A stretch of DNA of 64,000 bases from an uncultured Clostridia bacterium (GCA_934129745.1 CAKOWZ010000005.1:1-64000), one strand, 5' to 3'; positions 42,478 to 51,724 are shown, counted from the first letter of the stretch. The notes: generated from the letters alone by a model not told the origin. Numbers and translations: made by a program.

Positions 42478-43848
42478 ATGGCTACAAAAATAAAAACAGT
42501 ATTTGTATGTAGTAATTGTGGTTATGAATCAAGTAAATGGCTTGGAAAATGTCCAGGGTGTAATGAATGGAATAGTTTTTACGAAGAAAAACTAAGTAAG
42601 TCAAATGAAAAAATAGGAGGAAAAAGTATTGAAAAGAAAAGTTGTAAACCACTTAAGTTAAATGAAGTAGTTGGTAAAGCAGATACAAGGGTATCTACTG
42701 GTTTTGATGAATTAGATAGAGTTTTAGGTGGGGGATTGGTTAATGGTTCATTGGTGTTATTAGGTGGTGAACCTGGAATTGGTAAGTCTACTTTAATTCT
42801 TCAAATTTGTGATAAAGTTAAAGGTGATGGAAAGGTTTTATATGTTTCTGGTGAAGAATCTGCTGAGCAAATAAAGATTAGAGCTGATAGATTAGGAATT
42901 AATAATCAAGATTTGATGTTTTTAGGAGAAACTGATATTGATGTGATTCAAACAGCAATTTTAGATATGAATCCAAAACTTGTTATAATTGATTCAATTC
43001 AAACTATGTATTCAGATGAGATTACATCAGCACCTGGAACTGTAAGTCAAGTTAGAGAAATTACTGCAAGGGTTATGAAATTGTGTAAAAGTAATGGTAT
43101 AACTACAATTATAATTGGACATGTTACTAAAGAAGGAAATATAGCAGGACCAAGGGTTTTGGAACATATGGTAGATACAGTTTTATATTTGGAAGGTGAA
43201 AGATATTTTTCATATAGAATTTTAAGAGGTGTAAAAAATAGATTTGGATCAACAAATGAAGTTGGAATGTTTGAAATGGCAAATGAAGGAATGGTTGAAA
43301 TTTCTAACCCATCAGCTGTTTTAATTTCAGATAGAGATGACAATCCATCAGGTTCTGTAGTTGTTGCAAGTATGGAAGGAACAAGGCCTTTATTAATTGA
43401 AATTCAGGCATTAACAACTCCTAGTGTTTTTGGAATGCCACGCAGAAATGCTAATGGAATTGATTATAATAGATTAACTTTGTTGATGGCTGTTTTAGAG
43501 AAAAAAGCGGGGTTTAATCTTGGAAATCAAGATGCATATGTTAATGTGGTTAGTGGAATGAAAATTAATGAACCAGCAGTTGATTTAGGAATTATTGCAG
43601 CTGTTACTTCAAGCTTTAAAAACTTGAGTATTTCAAAAGAGATCGTTGTAATAGGTGAGATAGGTCTTACAGGTGAAGTAAGAACTGTCAATTTAATAGA
43701 AAAAAGGTTGAAAGAAGCCGAAAAATTGGGATTTAAGACATGCGTTATTCCAGAAAGTAACAAGAAACTATTGAAAGATAAATACAAATTAGATATAATA
43801 GGGGTCAAGAATATTAATGAAGCTTTAAAAGCAATTGGTTTAAAATAA
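42478..43848 (+). CDS. radA: RadA, DNA repair/branch migration protein
   Basis: 456 residues. C4 zinc motif at the N-terminus (CSNCGYESSKWLGKCPGC), Walker A GGEPGIGKST, Walker B VIIDSIQTMYS, the RadA signature KNRFGSTNEVG, and a C-terminal Lon-like domain. It acts in recombination intermediate processing. ATG follows GAGGAGG. disA follows, a conserved Firmicutes pair; a REP-like structure separates the two. Confidence 0.96.
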   Translation: MATKIKTVFVCSNCGYESSKWLGKCPGCNEWNSFYEEKLSKSNEKIGGKSIEKKSCKPLKLNEVVGKADTRVSTGFDELDRVLGGGLVNGSLVLLGGEPGIGKSTLILQICDKVKGDGKVLYVSGEESAEQIKIRADRLGINNQDLMFLGETDIDVIQTAILDMNPKLVIIDSIQTMYSDEITSAPGTVSQVREITARVMKLCKSNGITTIIIGHVTKEGNIAGPRVLEHMVDTVLYLEGERYFSYRILRGVKNRFGSTNEVGMFEMANEGMVEISNPSAVLISDRDDNPSGSVVVASMEGTRPLLIEIQALTTPSVFGMPRRNANGIDYNRLTLLMAVLEKKAGFNLGNQDAYVNVVSGMKINEPAVDLGIIAAVTSSFKNLSISKEIVVIGEIGLTGEVRTVNLIEKRLKEAEKLGFKTCVIPESNKKLLKDKYKLDIIGVKNINEALKAIGLK

Positions 43849-43855
43849 AGATGTG

Positions 43856-43902
43856 TCCCATATTGCACGATGTGTGCAATTGGGATGCGTCCCCAATTGT
43901 AC
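43856..43902 (+). repeat. REP-like element, copy 3: three half-sites between radA and disA
   Basis: Half-site A TCCCATATTGCAC (43856-43868), B GTGCAATTGGGA (43874-43885), C TCCCCAATTGTAC (43890-43902). B can pair with A or with C, not both. C ends directly before the disA ribosome binding site AAGGAGG (43903-43909). Confidence 0.85.
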
Positions 43903-43918
43903 AAGGAGGTTACTCAAA

Positions 43919-44989
43919 ATGAAAGATGAAAACACAATGGTAGATATATTAAAATTAATAGCGCCTGGAACACCGTTTAGAGAAGGGTTAGAGAATATTT
44001 TGAAAGCAAAAACCGGTGCATTAATTGTAATTGGAGATAGTAAAGAGGTTATGGATATAGTTGATGGTGGGTTTAGTATTGATGTTGATTATTCACCAGC
44101 TAAATTATATGAGCTTGCTAAAATGGATGGGGCTATTGTTTTAAGTGGGGATTTGAAAAAAATATTGCTGGCTAATACACAATTAATACCATCTTCAGAA
44201 ATAATTACAAGTGAAACAGGAACAAGGCATAGAACAGCTGAAAGAACAGCAAAACAGACAGGTGAGCTTGTTATAAGTGTATCTCAGAGAAGAAATATAA
44301 TTACTTTATTTAAAGGTAATTTAAGATATGTTTTAGAAGATACTTCAAAAGTTATAACTAAGGCAAATCAGGCTTTACAAACTGTTGAAAAATATAAAAA
44401 GGTTTTTGATAGTAAATTAAATTTATTAAATGAATATGAATTTAATGATATAGTTACATTAGAAAATGTTATTATAGCTTTACAAAGGGCTGAAATGGTT
44501 ATGAAAGTTGCAGAAGAAGTTAGAAGAGCAATTTATGAATTAGGTGAAGAAGGAAGATTACTTCAATTACAATTAGATGAATTGGTTGGAGATTTAGAAT
44601 TAGAAGAATTATTTATAATTAAAGATTATATGATTCCAAACAAAAAGAAAACTCCTGATATTATATTAAATGAAATAAGAAATATCACACATGATGAATT
44701 AACAAAACCACAATTAATTGCAAAACTACTTGGATATGAAGATTTTGATAATTATGATGAAGTTGGTGTATTTACAAAAGGTTATAGGGTTCTTAATAAA
44801 ATTCCTAGAGTCCCTAGTAATATTGTTGAAAATCTGGTTAAATCATTTAAATCATTTCAACATATTCTTGCAGCCGATATTCCAGCATTAGATGAAGTTG
44901 ATGGAATTGGAGAAATTAGAGCAAGAACAATTAAACAAGCTTTAAAAAGAATGCAAGAACAATTTATTTTTGATAATCTTATGTTATAA
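43919..44989 (+). CDS. disA: DisA, diadenylate cyclase (DNA integrity scanning)
   Basis: 356 residues. Makes cyclic di-AMP from ATP and scans DNA branches. Seen: MDGAIVLSGDLKKIL (DGA motif), GTRHRTAERTAKQTG (RHR motif), a helical linker and a C-terminal helix-hairpin-helix (ADIPALDEVDGIGEIRART). The start is ATG 43919 behind AAGGAGG; the frame is open back to 43853 through the REP-like element but is not needed. Conserved partner of radA. Confidence 0.96.
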   Translation: MKDENTMVDILKLIAPGTPFREGLENILKAKTGALIVIGDSKEVMDIVDGGFSIDVDYSPAKLYELAKMDGAIVLSGDLKKILLANTQLIPSSEIITSETGTRHRTAERTAKQTGELVISVSQRRNIITLFKGNLRYVLEDTSKVITKANQALQTVEKYKKVFDSKLNLLNEYEFNDIVTLENVIIALQRAEMVMKVAEEVRRAIYELGEEGRLLQLQLDELVGDLELEELFIIKDYMIPNKKKTPDIILNEIRNITHDELTKPQLIAKLLGYEDFDNYDEVGVFTKGYRVLNKIPRVPSNIVENLVKSFKSFQHILAADIPALDEVDGIGEIRARTIKQALKRMQEQFIFDNLML

Positions 44990-45084
44990 AATAATTAATT
45001 TAATTGACTATTTTATTCAATTATTTTCTGAAATCACACTGTTTTTAAGATTAGATAAAATTTTAAAAAATAGTAAAAAAGGTA

Positions 45085-45114
45085 TTGAAATTTTAATTAA
45101 AATAAGATTATAAT
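45085..45114 (+). promoter_or_regulatory. Promoter of the cyclophilin gene
   Basis: TTGAAA, 18 bp, TATAAT at 45109-45114. Confidence 0.65.
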
Positions 45115-45177
45115 ATGTTTATGAAAAAAAGAAATACTGTTTTTAATCAAAACTGTAGATAAAATGGAGGAATTCAA

Positions 45178-46026
45178 ATGAAAAAAAATTGTTTAATATT
45201 TAGTATAGTTATAGTTTTAGTTGCAATTTTAGTGTTAGGTGCTTATTGGATAAAAGGAAAAACTTACAAAGCAAAAAATCCTATTGCAACAATTCAAATT
45301 GAAGGTTATGAAACACCAGTAAAAATAGAATTAGACCCAGCATCTGCTCCAAATGCAGTTGCAAATTTTATAAAATTAGCTAATAGCGGATTTTATACAG
45401 ATTATGAAATGACAATTGGAACAAACCAAATATCAAGTAATGTAACAATTGACAATATGGCAAAAGTTTCTAGAATAAATGGACAAACTGATAATGATTA
45501 TGTTTATGGAATTAAAGGTGATTTTATAGCAAATGGAAGTAAAGATAATTATATAAGAAATGAAAAAGGTGTAATTACAATGATGAGACAGGATTATTCT
45601 TATTTTGGTTATACAGAAGAAGGATATAATTCTGCAAATTGTAATTTCGCAATTTTAACAGATGATATTTCAAATTATAATGGATATTATGCTGCTTTTG
45701 GTAAAGTTGTTGAAGGAATGGATGTAATTGATCAAATTTCTAGTTCAAGAGTAGATGAATCTACAGATGAAAATAATACTGATGAAAATGCAGATAATAA
45801 AACAACTACAACATCTGAAAACAAAGAAGGTACTACTGATGAAAATTCAGAAAAAGAAAATGAAGAATCTAAAGTTAATACAATTAAAATAAAATCAATT
45901 ACAGTAGATACTTTTGGAGCTGATTATGGTAATCCAGAGATTGTAAATTATGAAGAAAATTATAAGAAAGTTCAAGAAATTTATAATCAATATTTTAATG
46001 GAAGTTCAAGTACTGTAAATGAATAG
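45178..46026 (+). CDS. Membrane-anchored cyclophilin-type peptidyl-prolyl isomerase
   Basis: 282 residues. N-terminal membrane helix (about 5-24) and a cyclophilin domain: VKIELDPASAPNAVANFIKL, a gap region, NCNFAILTDD and YYAAFGKVVEGMDVIDQI. An acidic Asp/Glu/Asn/Thr insert (about 198-232) precedes the last beta strand (TIKIKSITVDTFG). Several usual active-site residues (for example the FHR motif) are not visible, so isomerase activity is uncertain. It acts on the outside of the membrane. ATG follows GGAGG. Confidence 0.88.
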   Translation: MKKNCLIFSIVIVLVAILVLGAYWIKGKTYKAKNPIATIQIEGYETPVKIELDPASAPNAVANFIKLANSGFYTDYEMTIGTNQISSNVTIDNMAKVSRINGQTDNDYVYGIKGDFIANGSKDNYIRNEKGVITMMRQDYSYFGYTEEGYNSANCNFAILTDDISNYNGYYAAFGKVVEGMDVIDQISSSRVDESTDENNTDENADNKTTTTSENKEGTTDENSEKENEESKVNTIKIKSITVDTFGADYGNPEIVNYEENYKKVQEIYNQYFNGSSSTVNE

Positions 46027-46027
46027 C

Positions 46028-46070
46028 TTTTAAGAACGCAATCAAAATTAATTTGATTGCGTTCTTAAAA
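46028..46070. terminator. Perfect 19-bp hairpin after the cyclophilin gene
   Basis: TTTTAAGAACGCAATCAAA / TTTGATTGCGTTCTTAAAA with a 5-base loop. The stem itself ends in A/T runs, so it can act as a bidirectional terminator; no long T tract follows. Confidence 0.8.
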
Positions 46071-46129
46071 ATTAATTTCACAACCAAGCAAAAAAATACA
46101 AAAAAAATATAAAAAAGTGGCAAAATCTG

Positions 46130-46158
46130 TTGACTTTCAATTCAAAACAGTATATAAT
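46130..46158 (+). promoter_or_regulatory. Sigma-A promoter of the S10 operon
   Basis: TTGACT, 17 bp, TATAAT at 46153-46158. The predicted start is about 370 bases upstream of rpsJ. Confidence 0.82.
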
Positions 46159-46165
46159 TGAAAGG

Positions 46166-46505
46166 CATGTAAGATTAGCGATGAAGTAAGATGTGGCTAC
46201 ATCCTTTGAAACAGTAAGGATGGAGGGAACTCTTATGGAGTATGTCGTGGCTTAGACCAAGGCGGTAAGTTATTTAAAATATTTAGACTTCAAAAGATAA
46301 AAAATGCTTTAATATATATGAGCAATATAATAGAGAGTAAATTAAATAATTAATTAATCAAAATTATAATGCAACATATAGAAATTAAAAGCATATTTTT
46401 ATTGCCAGAAAGTCATGCACTTATCCCAAGAAAAATCATGCCAAAACTTGGGTTTAAAAAATAGAGTTTAACAAAACACCAGGGTGCGTTTATAACTTCC
46501 GACCA
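46166..46505 (+). promoter_or_regulatory. Structured leader of the S10 operon (candidate ribosomal leader)
   Basis: Hairpins seen in order: GATGT-GGCT-ACATC, ATCCTT..AAGGAT, ACTC-TTATG-GAGT and, nearer rpsJ, CCCAAG..CTTGGG (46425-46452) and CACC-AG-GGTG. A uORF lies at 46235. A ribosomal leader upstream of S10 genes in Clostridia is described in the literature; I cannot confirm a match to it by eye. Confidence 0.6.
46235..46255 (+). CDS. Candidate six-codon leader peptide (MEYVVA)
   Basis: ATG GAG TAT GTC GTG GCT TAG, seven bases after GGAGGG (46222-46227). The spacing is ideal. It sits in the rpsJ leader between predicted hairpins. Translation is not shown. Confidence 0.4.
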   Translation: MEYVVA

Positions 46506-46535
46506 AATAAAAATATTTTAAGGAGGGAAAATTAC

Positions 46536-46868
46536 ATGGCAACAGTAAAAGGAAATGCGGTAGCAAGTGAAAAAATCAGAATAAGATTAAAAGCTTATGA
46601 TCATGTAGTATTAGAACAGTCTGCTGAAAAAATAGTAGATACTGCTAAAAAAACAGGAGCTAAAGTTTCAGGTCCTATTCCACTACCAACAGAAAAGGAG
46701 ATTATAACAATTTTACGTTCTCCACACAAACACAAAGATTCAAGAGAACAATTTGAAATGAGAACACATAAAAGAGTTATAGACATTCTTTACCCAACAC
46801 AAAAAACTGTAGATACTTTAATGAAAGTTGAATTACCTGCAGGTGTTGATATTGAAATCAAATTATAG
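46536..46868 (+). CDS. rpsJ: 30S ribosomal protein S10
   Basis: 110 residues. Seen: KIRIRLKAYDHVVLEQSAEKIV, GPIPLPTEKEI, HKDSREQFEMRTHKR. It has about 8 extra N-terminal residues (MATVKGNAVASE) compared with most S10. ATG follows AAGGAGGG. First gene of the S10 operon. A 244-base gap to rplC contains the stem-loops GCTGAT..ATCAGC and TTTCTTA..TAAGAAA. Confidence 0.97.
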   Translation: MATVKGNAVASEKIRIRLKAYDHVVLEQSAEKIVDTAKKTGAKVSGPIPLPTEKEIITILRSPHKHKDSREQFEMRTHKRVIDILYPTQKTVDTLMKVELPAGVDIEIKL

Positions 46869-47112
46869 TTCTAAATTAAGATTAGTGTCTAACAAATAAA
46901 AATAATTAAAAAATTGAATTTGATAGTATTAATCTATATAAAAAAGAATTCTAATGTGATTCAAATAAATCAAATGAAAAATAATTTAAAGAAAGAAGTT
47001 AGAACTAAACTTACAATTTAAAAGTTCAACAATTTCTTATTATATATAGTAAGAAAATCAAAACCAAGCTGATTGAAAAATTATCAGCCAATAGTTAGGA
47101 GGAAATTTTAAA

Positions 47113-47739
47113 ATGAAAACAATTATAGGAAAGAAAATTGGAATGACTCAAATATTTGATGAAACAGGAAAAGTTATTCCAGTAACAGTAATTGAAGCTG
47201 GTCCTTGTGTAGTAGCACAAGTAAAAACAGTTGAAACAGATGGATACAATGCTATCCAATTAGGATTTGGAGATGTAAAAGAATCTAAATTAAACAAACC
47301 TGAAAGAGGACATTTTGCAAAAGCTAACTTAGGTTTGAAAAAACATTTAAGAGAATTCAGAGTAGAAGATTTTGAAGATGTAACAGTTGGAACAGAAATC
47401 AAAGCTGATTCTTTTGAAGCAGGAGATAAAATTGATGTTCAAGGAACAACAAAAGGAAAAGGATTCCAAGGTGTTATTAAACGTCATGGACAATCTAGAG
47501 GACCAATGGGACATGGTTCAATGTATCATAGAAGACCAGGTTCAATGGGACCAACATCAACTCCAGGTAGAGTTTTCAAAGGTAAAAAATTACCAGGACA
47601 TATGGGAAGAGTAACAGTAACTATCCAAAACTTAGATATAGTTAGAGTTGATATGGATAAAAATGTTATCCTAATAAAGGGTAGTGTACCAGGAGCTAAA
47701 GGTGCAATATTAAAATTAAGAAAAAGTGTAAAAGCATAA
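47113..47739 (+). CDS. rplC: 50S ribosomal protein L3
   Basis: 208 residues. Seen: IGKKIGMTQIFDETG at the N-terminus and the GHGSMYHRRPGSMG / PGRVFKGKKLPGHMG loop that reaches the peptidyl transferase centre. ATG follows AGGAGG. The 244-base gap before it has a hairpin just ahead of the ribosome binding site. Confidence 0.97.
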   Translation: MKTIIGKKIGMTQIFDETGKVIPVTVIEAGPCVVAQVKTVETDGYNAIQLGFGDVKESKLNKPERGHFAKANLGLKKHLREFRVEDFEDVTVGTEIKADSFEAGDKIDVQGTTKGKGFQGVIKRHGQSRGPMGHGSMYHRRPGSMGPTSTPGRVFKGKKLPGHMGRVTVTIQNLDIVRVDMDKNVILIKGSVPGAKGAILKLRKSVKA

Positions 47740-47756
47740 GGAAGGAGGATTAAAAA

Positions 47757-48380
47757 ATGCCTAGTATAGACGTATATAATGTAAAAGGTAAAAAAGTTTC
47801 AAGTGTAGATTTGAAAGAAGAAATATTTGGAATTGAACCAAATGAAGCAGTAGTACACAGTGTTTTAGTTAACTATTTAGCTAACCAAAGACAAGGTACT
47901 CAAAGTACAAAAACAAGAGCAGAAGTTCGTGGTGGTGGTAGAAAACCATGGAGACAAAAAGGAACAGGTAGAGCAAGACAAGGAAGTATCAGAGCTCCAC
48001 AATGGATTAAAGGTGGTATAGCTTTAGGTCCAAAACCTCGTTCATATAAATATACAATTAATAAAAAAGAAAGAAGATTAGCTATTAAATCATTATTAAG
48101 TTCAAAAGTATTAGAAAATGAATTAACAGTTGTTGATACATTTGGATTTGATTCAATTAAAACAAAACAAATGGTTAATGCTTTAACAAACTTAAAAGTT
48201 GAAGGAAAAACTTTAGTATTATTACCTGAAAAGAACGAAAATGTTCAAAAATCAGCTAGAAATATTGAAGGAGTTAAAACTTCATTAGTAAATACAATAA
48301 ATGTTTATGATTTATTAAAATACAAAAATTTAGTAGTAACTTTAGATACTGTTAAAAAATTAGAGGAGGTGTATGCATAA
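47757..48380 (+). CDS. rplD: 50S ribosomal protein L4
   Basis: 207 residues. Seen: VHSVLVNYLANQRQGTQ, STKTRAEVRGGGRKPWRQKGTGRARQG-type loop and LLKYKNLVVTLDTVKKLEE at the end. L4 lines the exit tunnel and is the autoregulator of the S10 operon in E. coli. ATG follows AAGGAGG. Its stop overlaps rplW by one base. Confidence 0.97.
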   Translation: MPSIDVYNVKGKKVSSVDLKEEIFGIEPNEAVVHSVLVNYLANQRQGTQSTKTRAEVRGGGRKPWRQKGTGRARQGSIRAPQWIKGGIALGPKPRSYKYTINKKERRLAIKSLLSSKVLENELTVVDTFGFDSIKTKQMVNALTNLKVEGKTLVLLPEKNENVQKSARNIEGVKTSLVNTINVYDLLKYKNLVVTLDTVKKLEEVYA

Positions 48381-48727
48381 TGATGGCAGAAGATATTATA
48401 ATTGCACCAGTTGTTACTGAAAAAAGTAATGATGGATTACAAGAAGGTAAATACACTTTCAAAGTTAACAAAAAAGCTACAAAACCCGAAATAGCTAAAG
48501 CTGTAGAAAAATTATTTAATGTTAAAGTTTTAAAAGTTAACACAATTAATGTTAGCGGAAAAACAAGAAGAGTTGGAAGAAACTATGGTAGAACATCAGA
48601 TTGGAAAAAAGCTATTGTAACAATAGATACAAACCCATCTAATACAACATATTTAACAAAAGGTGGAAAATCTAAAAAAGTTTCTAAAAAATATAATGAT
48701 ACAATCGAAGCTTTCATGGGTGCTTAA
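48380..48727 (+). CDS. rplW: 50S ribosomal protein L23
   Basis: 115 residues. Seen: IIIAPVVTEKSNDG, KYTFKVNKKATKPEIAKAVE and NVKVLKVNTINVSGK. It forms part of the exit-tunnel rim that docks SRP and trigger factor. Two start codons are adjacent (48380, 48383) behind GGAGGTG; coupled to rplD. Confidence 0.96.
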   Translation: MMAEDIIIAPVVTEKSNDGLQEGKYTFKVNKKATKPEIAKAVEKLFNVKVLKVNTINVSGKTRRVGRNYGRTSDWKKAIVTIDTNPSNTTYLTKGGKSKKVSKKYNDTIEAFMGA

Positions 48728-48836
48728 GAAAAATAATTTAAGTACATTTTATCGAGAAATAACTCGGATAATAAAAAATATCTGCAGATAGAGCAGGAAA
48801 AAATCTATCAAATAAAAATTAAGGAGAGAATTAAAA

Positions 48837-49664
48837 ATGGGAATGAAACATTTTAGACCAACAACTCCATCATTAAGAAATATGACAGTTTCAACATTTG
48901 ATGAAATTACTAAAAAAACTCCTGAGAAATCTTTATTGACAACAAAAAAGAAAAATGCAGGAAGAAACTCATATGGTAGAATAACTGTTAGACATCAAGG
49001 TGGAGGAAACAGACAAAAATACAGATTAGTAGATTTTAAAAGAAGAAAAGATGATATGACAGCAACTGTTTTAGGAATTGAATATGATCCAAACAGAAGT
49101 GCAAATATCGCTTTAATAGAATATGAAGATGGAACAAGAGCATATATCTTAGCTCCAATCGGATTAAAAGATGGAGATAAAGTAGTATCAGGAGATAAAG
49201 CTGATATCAAACCAGGAAACTGCATGAAAATTGAAAATATTCCAGTTGGTACTATGATCCATAATATCGAATTAAATCCAGGTCAAGGTGGAAAATTAGT
49301 TAGAGCTGCTGGTCAAGAAGCTCAATTAATGGCTAAAGAAGGAAAATATGCACATGTTAGATTACCTTCTGGAGAAATGAGATTAATATTAGCAGTTTGT
49401 AGAGCAACAATCGGAACTGTTGGAAATACAGATCATGAAAACGTTAAATTAGGTAAAGCAGGAAGAACAAGACATTTAGGTAAAAGACCTGAAGTTAGAG
49501 GTTCTGTAATGAACCCTAATGATCACCCTCATGGTGGTGGTGAAGGTAGAGCTCCAGTAGGACACGCAGGTCCAATGACTCCTTGGGGTAAACCAGCACT
49601 TGGATATAAAACAAGAAAGAAAAATAAACAATCTGATAAGTTTATTGTTAAGAGAAGAAAATAA
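48837..49664 (+). CDS. rplB: 50S ribosomal protein L2
   Basis: 275 residues. Seen: RNSYGRITVRHQGGGNRQKYR, VMNPNDHPHGGGEGRAPVG (the conserved His-rich peptidyl transferase segment) and the basic end. ATG follows AAGGAGAG. The 109-base gap before it has CGAG-AAATAA-CTCG. Confidence 0.97.
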   Translation: MGMKHFRPTTPSLRNMTVSTFDEITKKTPEKSLLTTKKKNAGRNSYGRITVRHQGGGNRQKYRLVDFKRRKDDMTATVLGIEYDPNRSANIALIEYEDGTRAYILAPIGLKDGDKVVSGDKADIKPGNCMKIENIPVGTMIHNIELNPGQGGKLVRAAGQEAQLMAKEGKYAHVRLPSGEMRLILAVCRATIGTVGNTDHENVKLGKAGRTRHLGKRPEVRGSVMNPNDHPHGGGEGRAPVGHAGPMTPWGKPALGYKTRKKNKQSDKFIVKRRK

Positions 49665-49681
49665 GGAGGGAAATTAAAACT

Positions 49682-49957
49682 ATGTCAAGATCAAGTAAGA
49701 AAATGCCATTCGTAGCTCCAAAACTTTTAAAAAGAATTGAAGCAATGAATGAAAGCGGAGAAAAAACAGTATTAAAAACATGGTCAAGAGCTTCTACTAT
49801 TTACCCACAAATGGTTGGACACACAATAGCTGTTCATGATGGTAGAAAACATGTACCTGTTTATATATCAGAAGAAATGATAGGACATAAATTAGGAGAA
49901 TTTGCTCCTACAAGAACATTTAAAGGACACTCAGGAGATAAAACAACTAAAAAATAA
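49682..49957 (+). CDS. rpsS: 30S ribosomal protein S19
   Basis: 91 residues. Seen: TWSRASTIYPQMVGHTIAVHDG and FVP-type VYISEEMIGHKLGEFAPTRTF. ATG follows AAGGAGG. Binds the 16S 3' domain with S13. Confidence 0.96.
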   Translation: MSRSSKKMPFVAPKLLKRIEAMNESGEKTVLKTWSRASTIYPQMVGHTIAVHDGRKHVPVYISEEMIGHKLGEFAPTRTFKGHSGDKTTKK

Positions 49958-49988
49958 AAATTCTTAAATAAATAAGGAGGTAAGAAAA

Positions 49989-50345
49989 GTGGAAGAAACA
50001 GTTATCGTTCCAGAAGCAGTAGCAACTCTTAAAAATGCTAGAATTTCAGCTAGAAAAGTTAAAATAGTAGCAGATTTAATTAGAGGAAAAGATGCTAAAG
50101 AAGCTTTAGCTATAGTTAAATTTACACCTAAAGCAGCATCTGAAGTATTAGAAAAATTATTAAAATCAGCAATTGCAAATGCTGAAAACAATCACGGTAT
50201 GTCATCTAATAATTTATATGTTGCTGAAATCTATGCAAACCAAGGTCCAACAATGAAAAGAATTAGACCAGCTGCAAAAGGTTCAGCAGTGAGAATTAGA
50301 AAGAGAACATCTCATATAACAATTAAATTAAGAGAAAGAGCATAA
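49989..50345 (+). CDS. rplV: 50S ribosomal protein L22
   Basis: 118 residues from GTG 49989 behind AAGGAGG. Seen: ATLKNARISARKVKIVADLIRG, NAENNHGM, and the tunnel hairpin ending RIRKRTSHITI. Its hairpin reaches the exit tunnel near the macrolide site. Confidence 0.96.
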   Translation: MEETVIVPEAVATLKNARISARKVKIVADLIRGKDAKEALAIVKFTPKAASEVLEKLLKSAIANAENNHGMSSNNLYVAEIYANQGPTMKRIRPAAKGSAVRIRKRTSHITIKLRERA

Positions 50346-50366
50346 TGGAAAGGAGGAATTATTAAC

Positions 50367-51029
50367 ATGGGACAAAAAATGGATCCACATGGATTAAGAG
50401 TTGGTGTTATCAAAGATTGGAGTTCAAAATGGTATGCAGATTCTAAAAATTTTGGAGACTATCTTGTAGAAGATAACAAAATTCGTAAATATGTTAAAAA
50501 GAAATTATATGTTAGCGGAATTTCAAAAATCGAAATTGAAAGAACAGCTAAATTTGTTAGAGTTAATGTTTATACAGCTAAACCAGGTTTAGTAATTGGT
50601 AAAGGTGGAAACCTTGCTGAAACATTAAAATCAGAATTAGAAAAAATGATTAACAAAGATGTTAATTTAAATATTGTTGAGGTGAAAGAAGTTGACCTTG
50701 ACGCACAATTAGTTGCTGAAAATATCGCAGGACAACTAGAAAGAAGAATTTCATTCAGAAGAGCAATGAAACAATGTATGCAAAAAACTATGAAAGCAGG
50801 TGCTTTAGGTATTAAAACTGCAGTATCTGGAAGATTAGGTGGAGCAGACATGGCTAGAACAGAATTCTATAAAGAAGGTACAATCCCACTTCAAACTTTA
50901 AGAGCTGATATTGATTATGGATTTGCTGAAGCAGATACAACATATGGAAAAATTGGTGTAAAAGTTTGGATTTATAAAGGAGAAGTTCTTCCAGCTAAAA
51001 AAGCTAAAGTGGAAGGAGGAGAAAAATAA
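50367..51029 (+). CDS. rpsC: 30S ribosomal protein S3
   Basis: 220 residues. Seen: MGQKMDPHGLRVGVIKDWSS, the KH motif VIGKGG, and GRLGGADMARTE. ATG follows AAAGGAGG. Part of the mRNA entry tunnel. Its stop overlaps the rplP start by one base. Confidence 0.97.
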   Translation: MGQKMDPHGLRVGVIKDWSSKWYADSKNFGDYLVEDNKIRKYVKKKLYVSGISKIEIERTAKFVRVNVYTAKPGLVIGKGGNLAETLKSELEKMINKDVNLNIVEVKEVDLDAQLVAENIAGQLERRISFRRAMKQCMQKTMKAGALGIKTAVSGRLGGADMARTEFYKEGTIPLQTLRADIDYGFAEADTTYGKIGVKVWIYKGEVLPAKKAKVEGGEK

Positions 51030-51472
51030 TGCCATTAATGCCAAAAAGAACAAAATATAGAAAACAACAAAAAGGTAGAATGAGAGGTAAAGCAACAAGA
51101 GGTAATACAGTATCAAATGGTGAATATGGTCTTCAAGCAGTTGAAGGTGGATTAATCACTTCAAACCAAATTGAAGCAGCCCGTGTTGCTATGACTCGTT
51201 ACATTAAAAGAGGTGGTAAAGTTTGGATTAAATTATTCCCAGACAAACCAGTAACAAATAAAGGTATCGGTACTCGTATGGGTAAAGGTAAAGGTGCTGT
51301 TACATATTGGGTAGCAGTTACAAAACCAGGAAGAGTAATGTTTGAATTAGCAGGTGTTCCAGAGGAAACTGCTAGAGAGGCTTTAAGATTAGCAGCTAAT
51401 AAATTATCTGTTAAATCTAAATTTGTAAAAAAGGAATCTGAATTAGGTGGTGATAATGATGAAAATAAATAA
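51029..51472 (+). CDS. rplP: 50S ribosomal protein L16
   Basis: 147 residues. Seen: MPLMPKRTKYRKQQKGRMRG, ITSNQIEAARVAMTRYIKRGG and PVTNKGIGTRMGKGKGAV. ATG follows GGAGGAG within the rpsC end. Near the A-site tRNA elbow. Confidence 0.97.
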   Translation: MPLMPKRTKYRKQQKGRMRGKATRGNTVSNGEYGLQAVEGGLITSNQIEAARVAMTRYIKRGGKVWIKLFPDKPVTNKGIGTRMGKGKGAVTYWVAVTKPGRVMFELAGVPEETAREALRLAANKLSVKSKFVKKESELGGDNDENK

Positions 51473-51659
51473 AATTAGAGAAATGTCTTCATCTGATCTA
51501 GAAAAAGAATTAGGAGAATTAAAATCAGAATTATTCAAATTAAGATTTTCATCAAAAACAAATGGTTTAGAAAATCCTATGAAAATTAGAGAAGTTAGAA
51601 GAGATATAGCTAAAGTAAAAACTGAATTAAGAAGTAGAGAAATAGCTGAAAATAAATAA
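51459..51659 (+). CDS. rpmC: 50S ribosomal protein L29
   Basis: 66 residues. Seen: MKINKIREMSSSDLEKELGE and LFKLRFSSKTNGLENPMKIR. The start is ATG 51459, seven bases after AGGTGG; ATG 51456 is also possible. It overlaps the rplP end by 14 bases. Confidence 0.95.
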   Translation: MKINKIREMSSSDLEKELGELKSELFKLRFSSKTNGLENPMKIREVRRDIAKVKTELRSREIAENK

Positions 51660-51724
51660 TTAATGTATTGCAATGATATGTATTGTAATTCATGTAAAAC
51701 AATTCTAAGAAAGGAGATTGTAAC

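Noticed and set aside
43853..43918. N-terminal extension of disA through the REP-like element
   Set aside because: The family start and the AAGGAGG site place translation at 43919.
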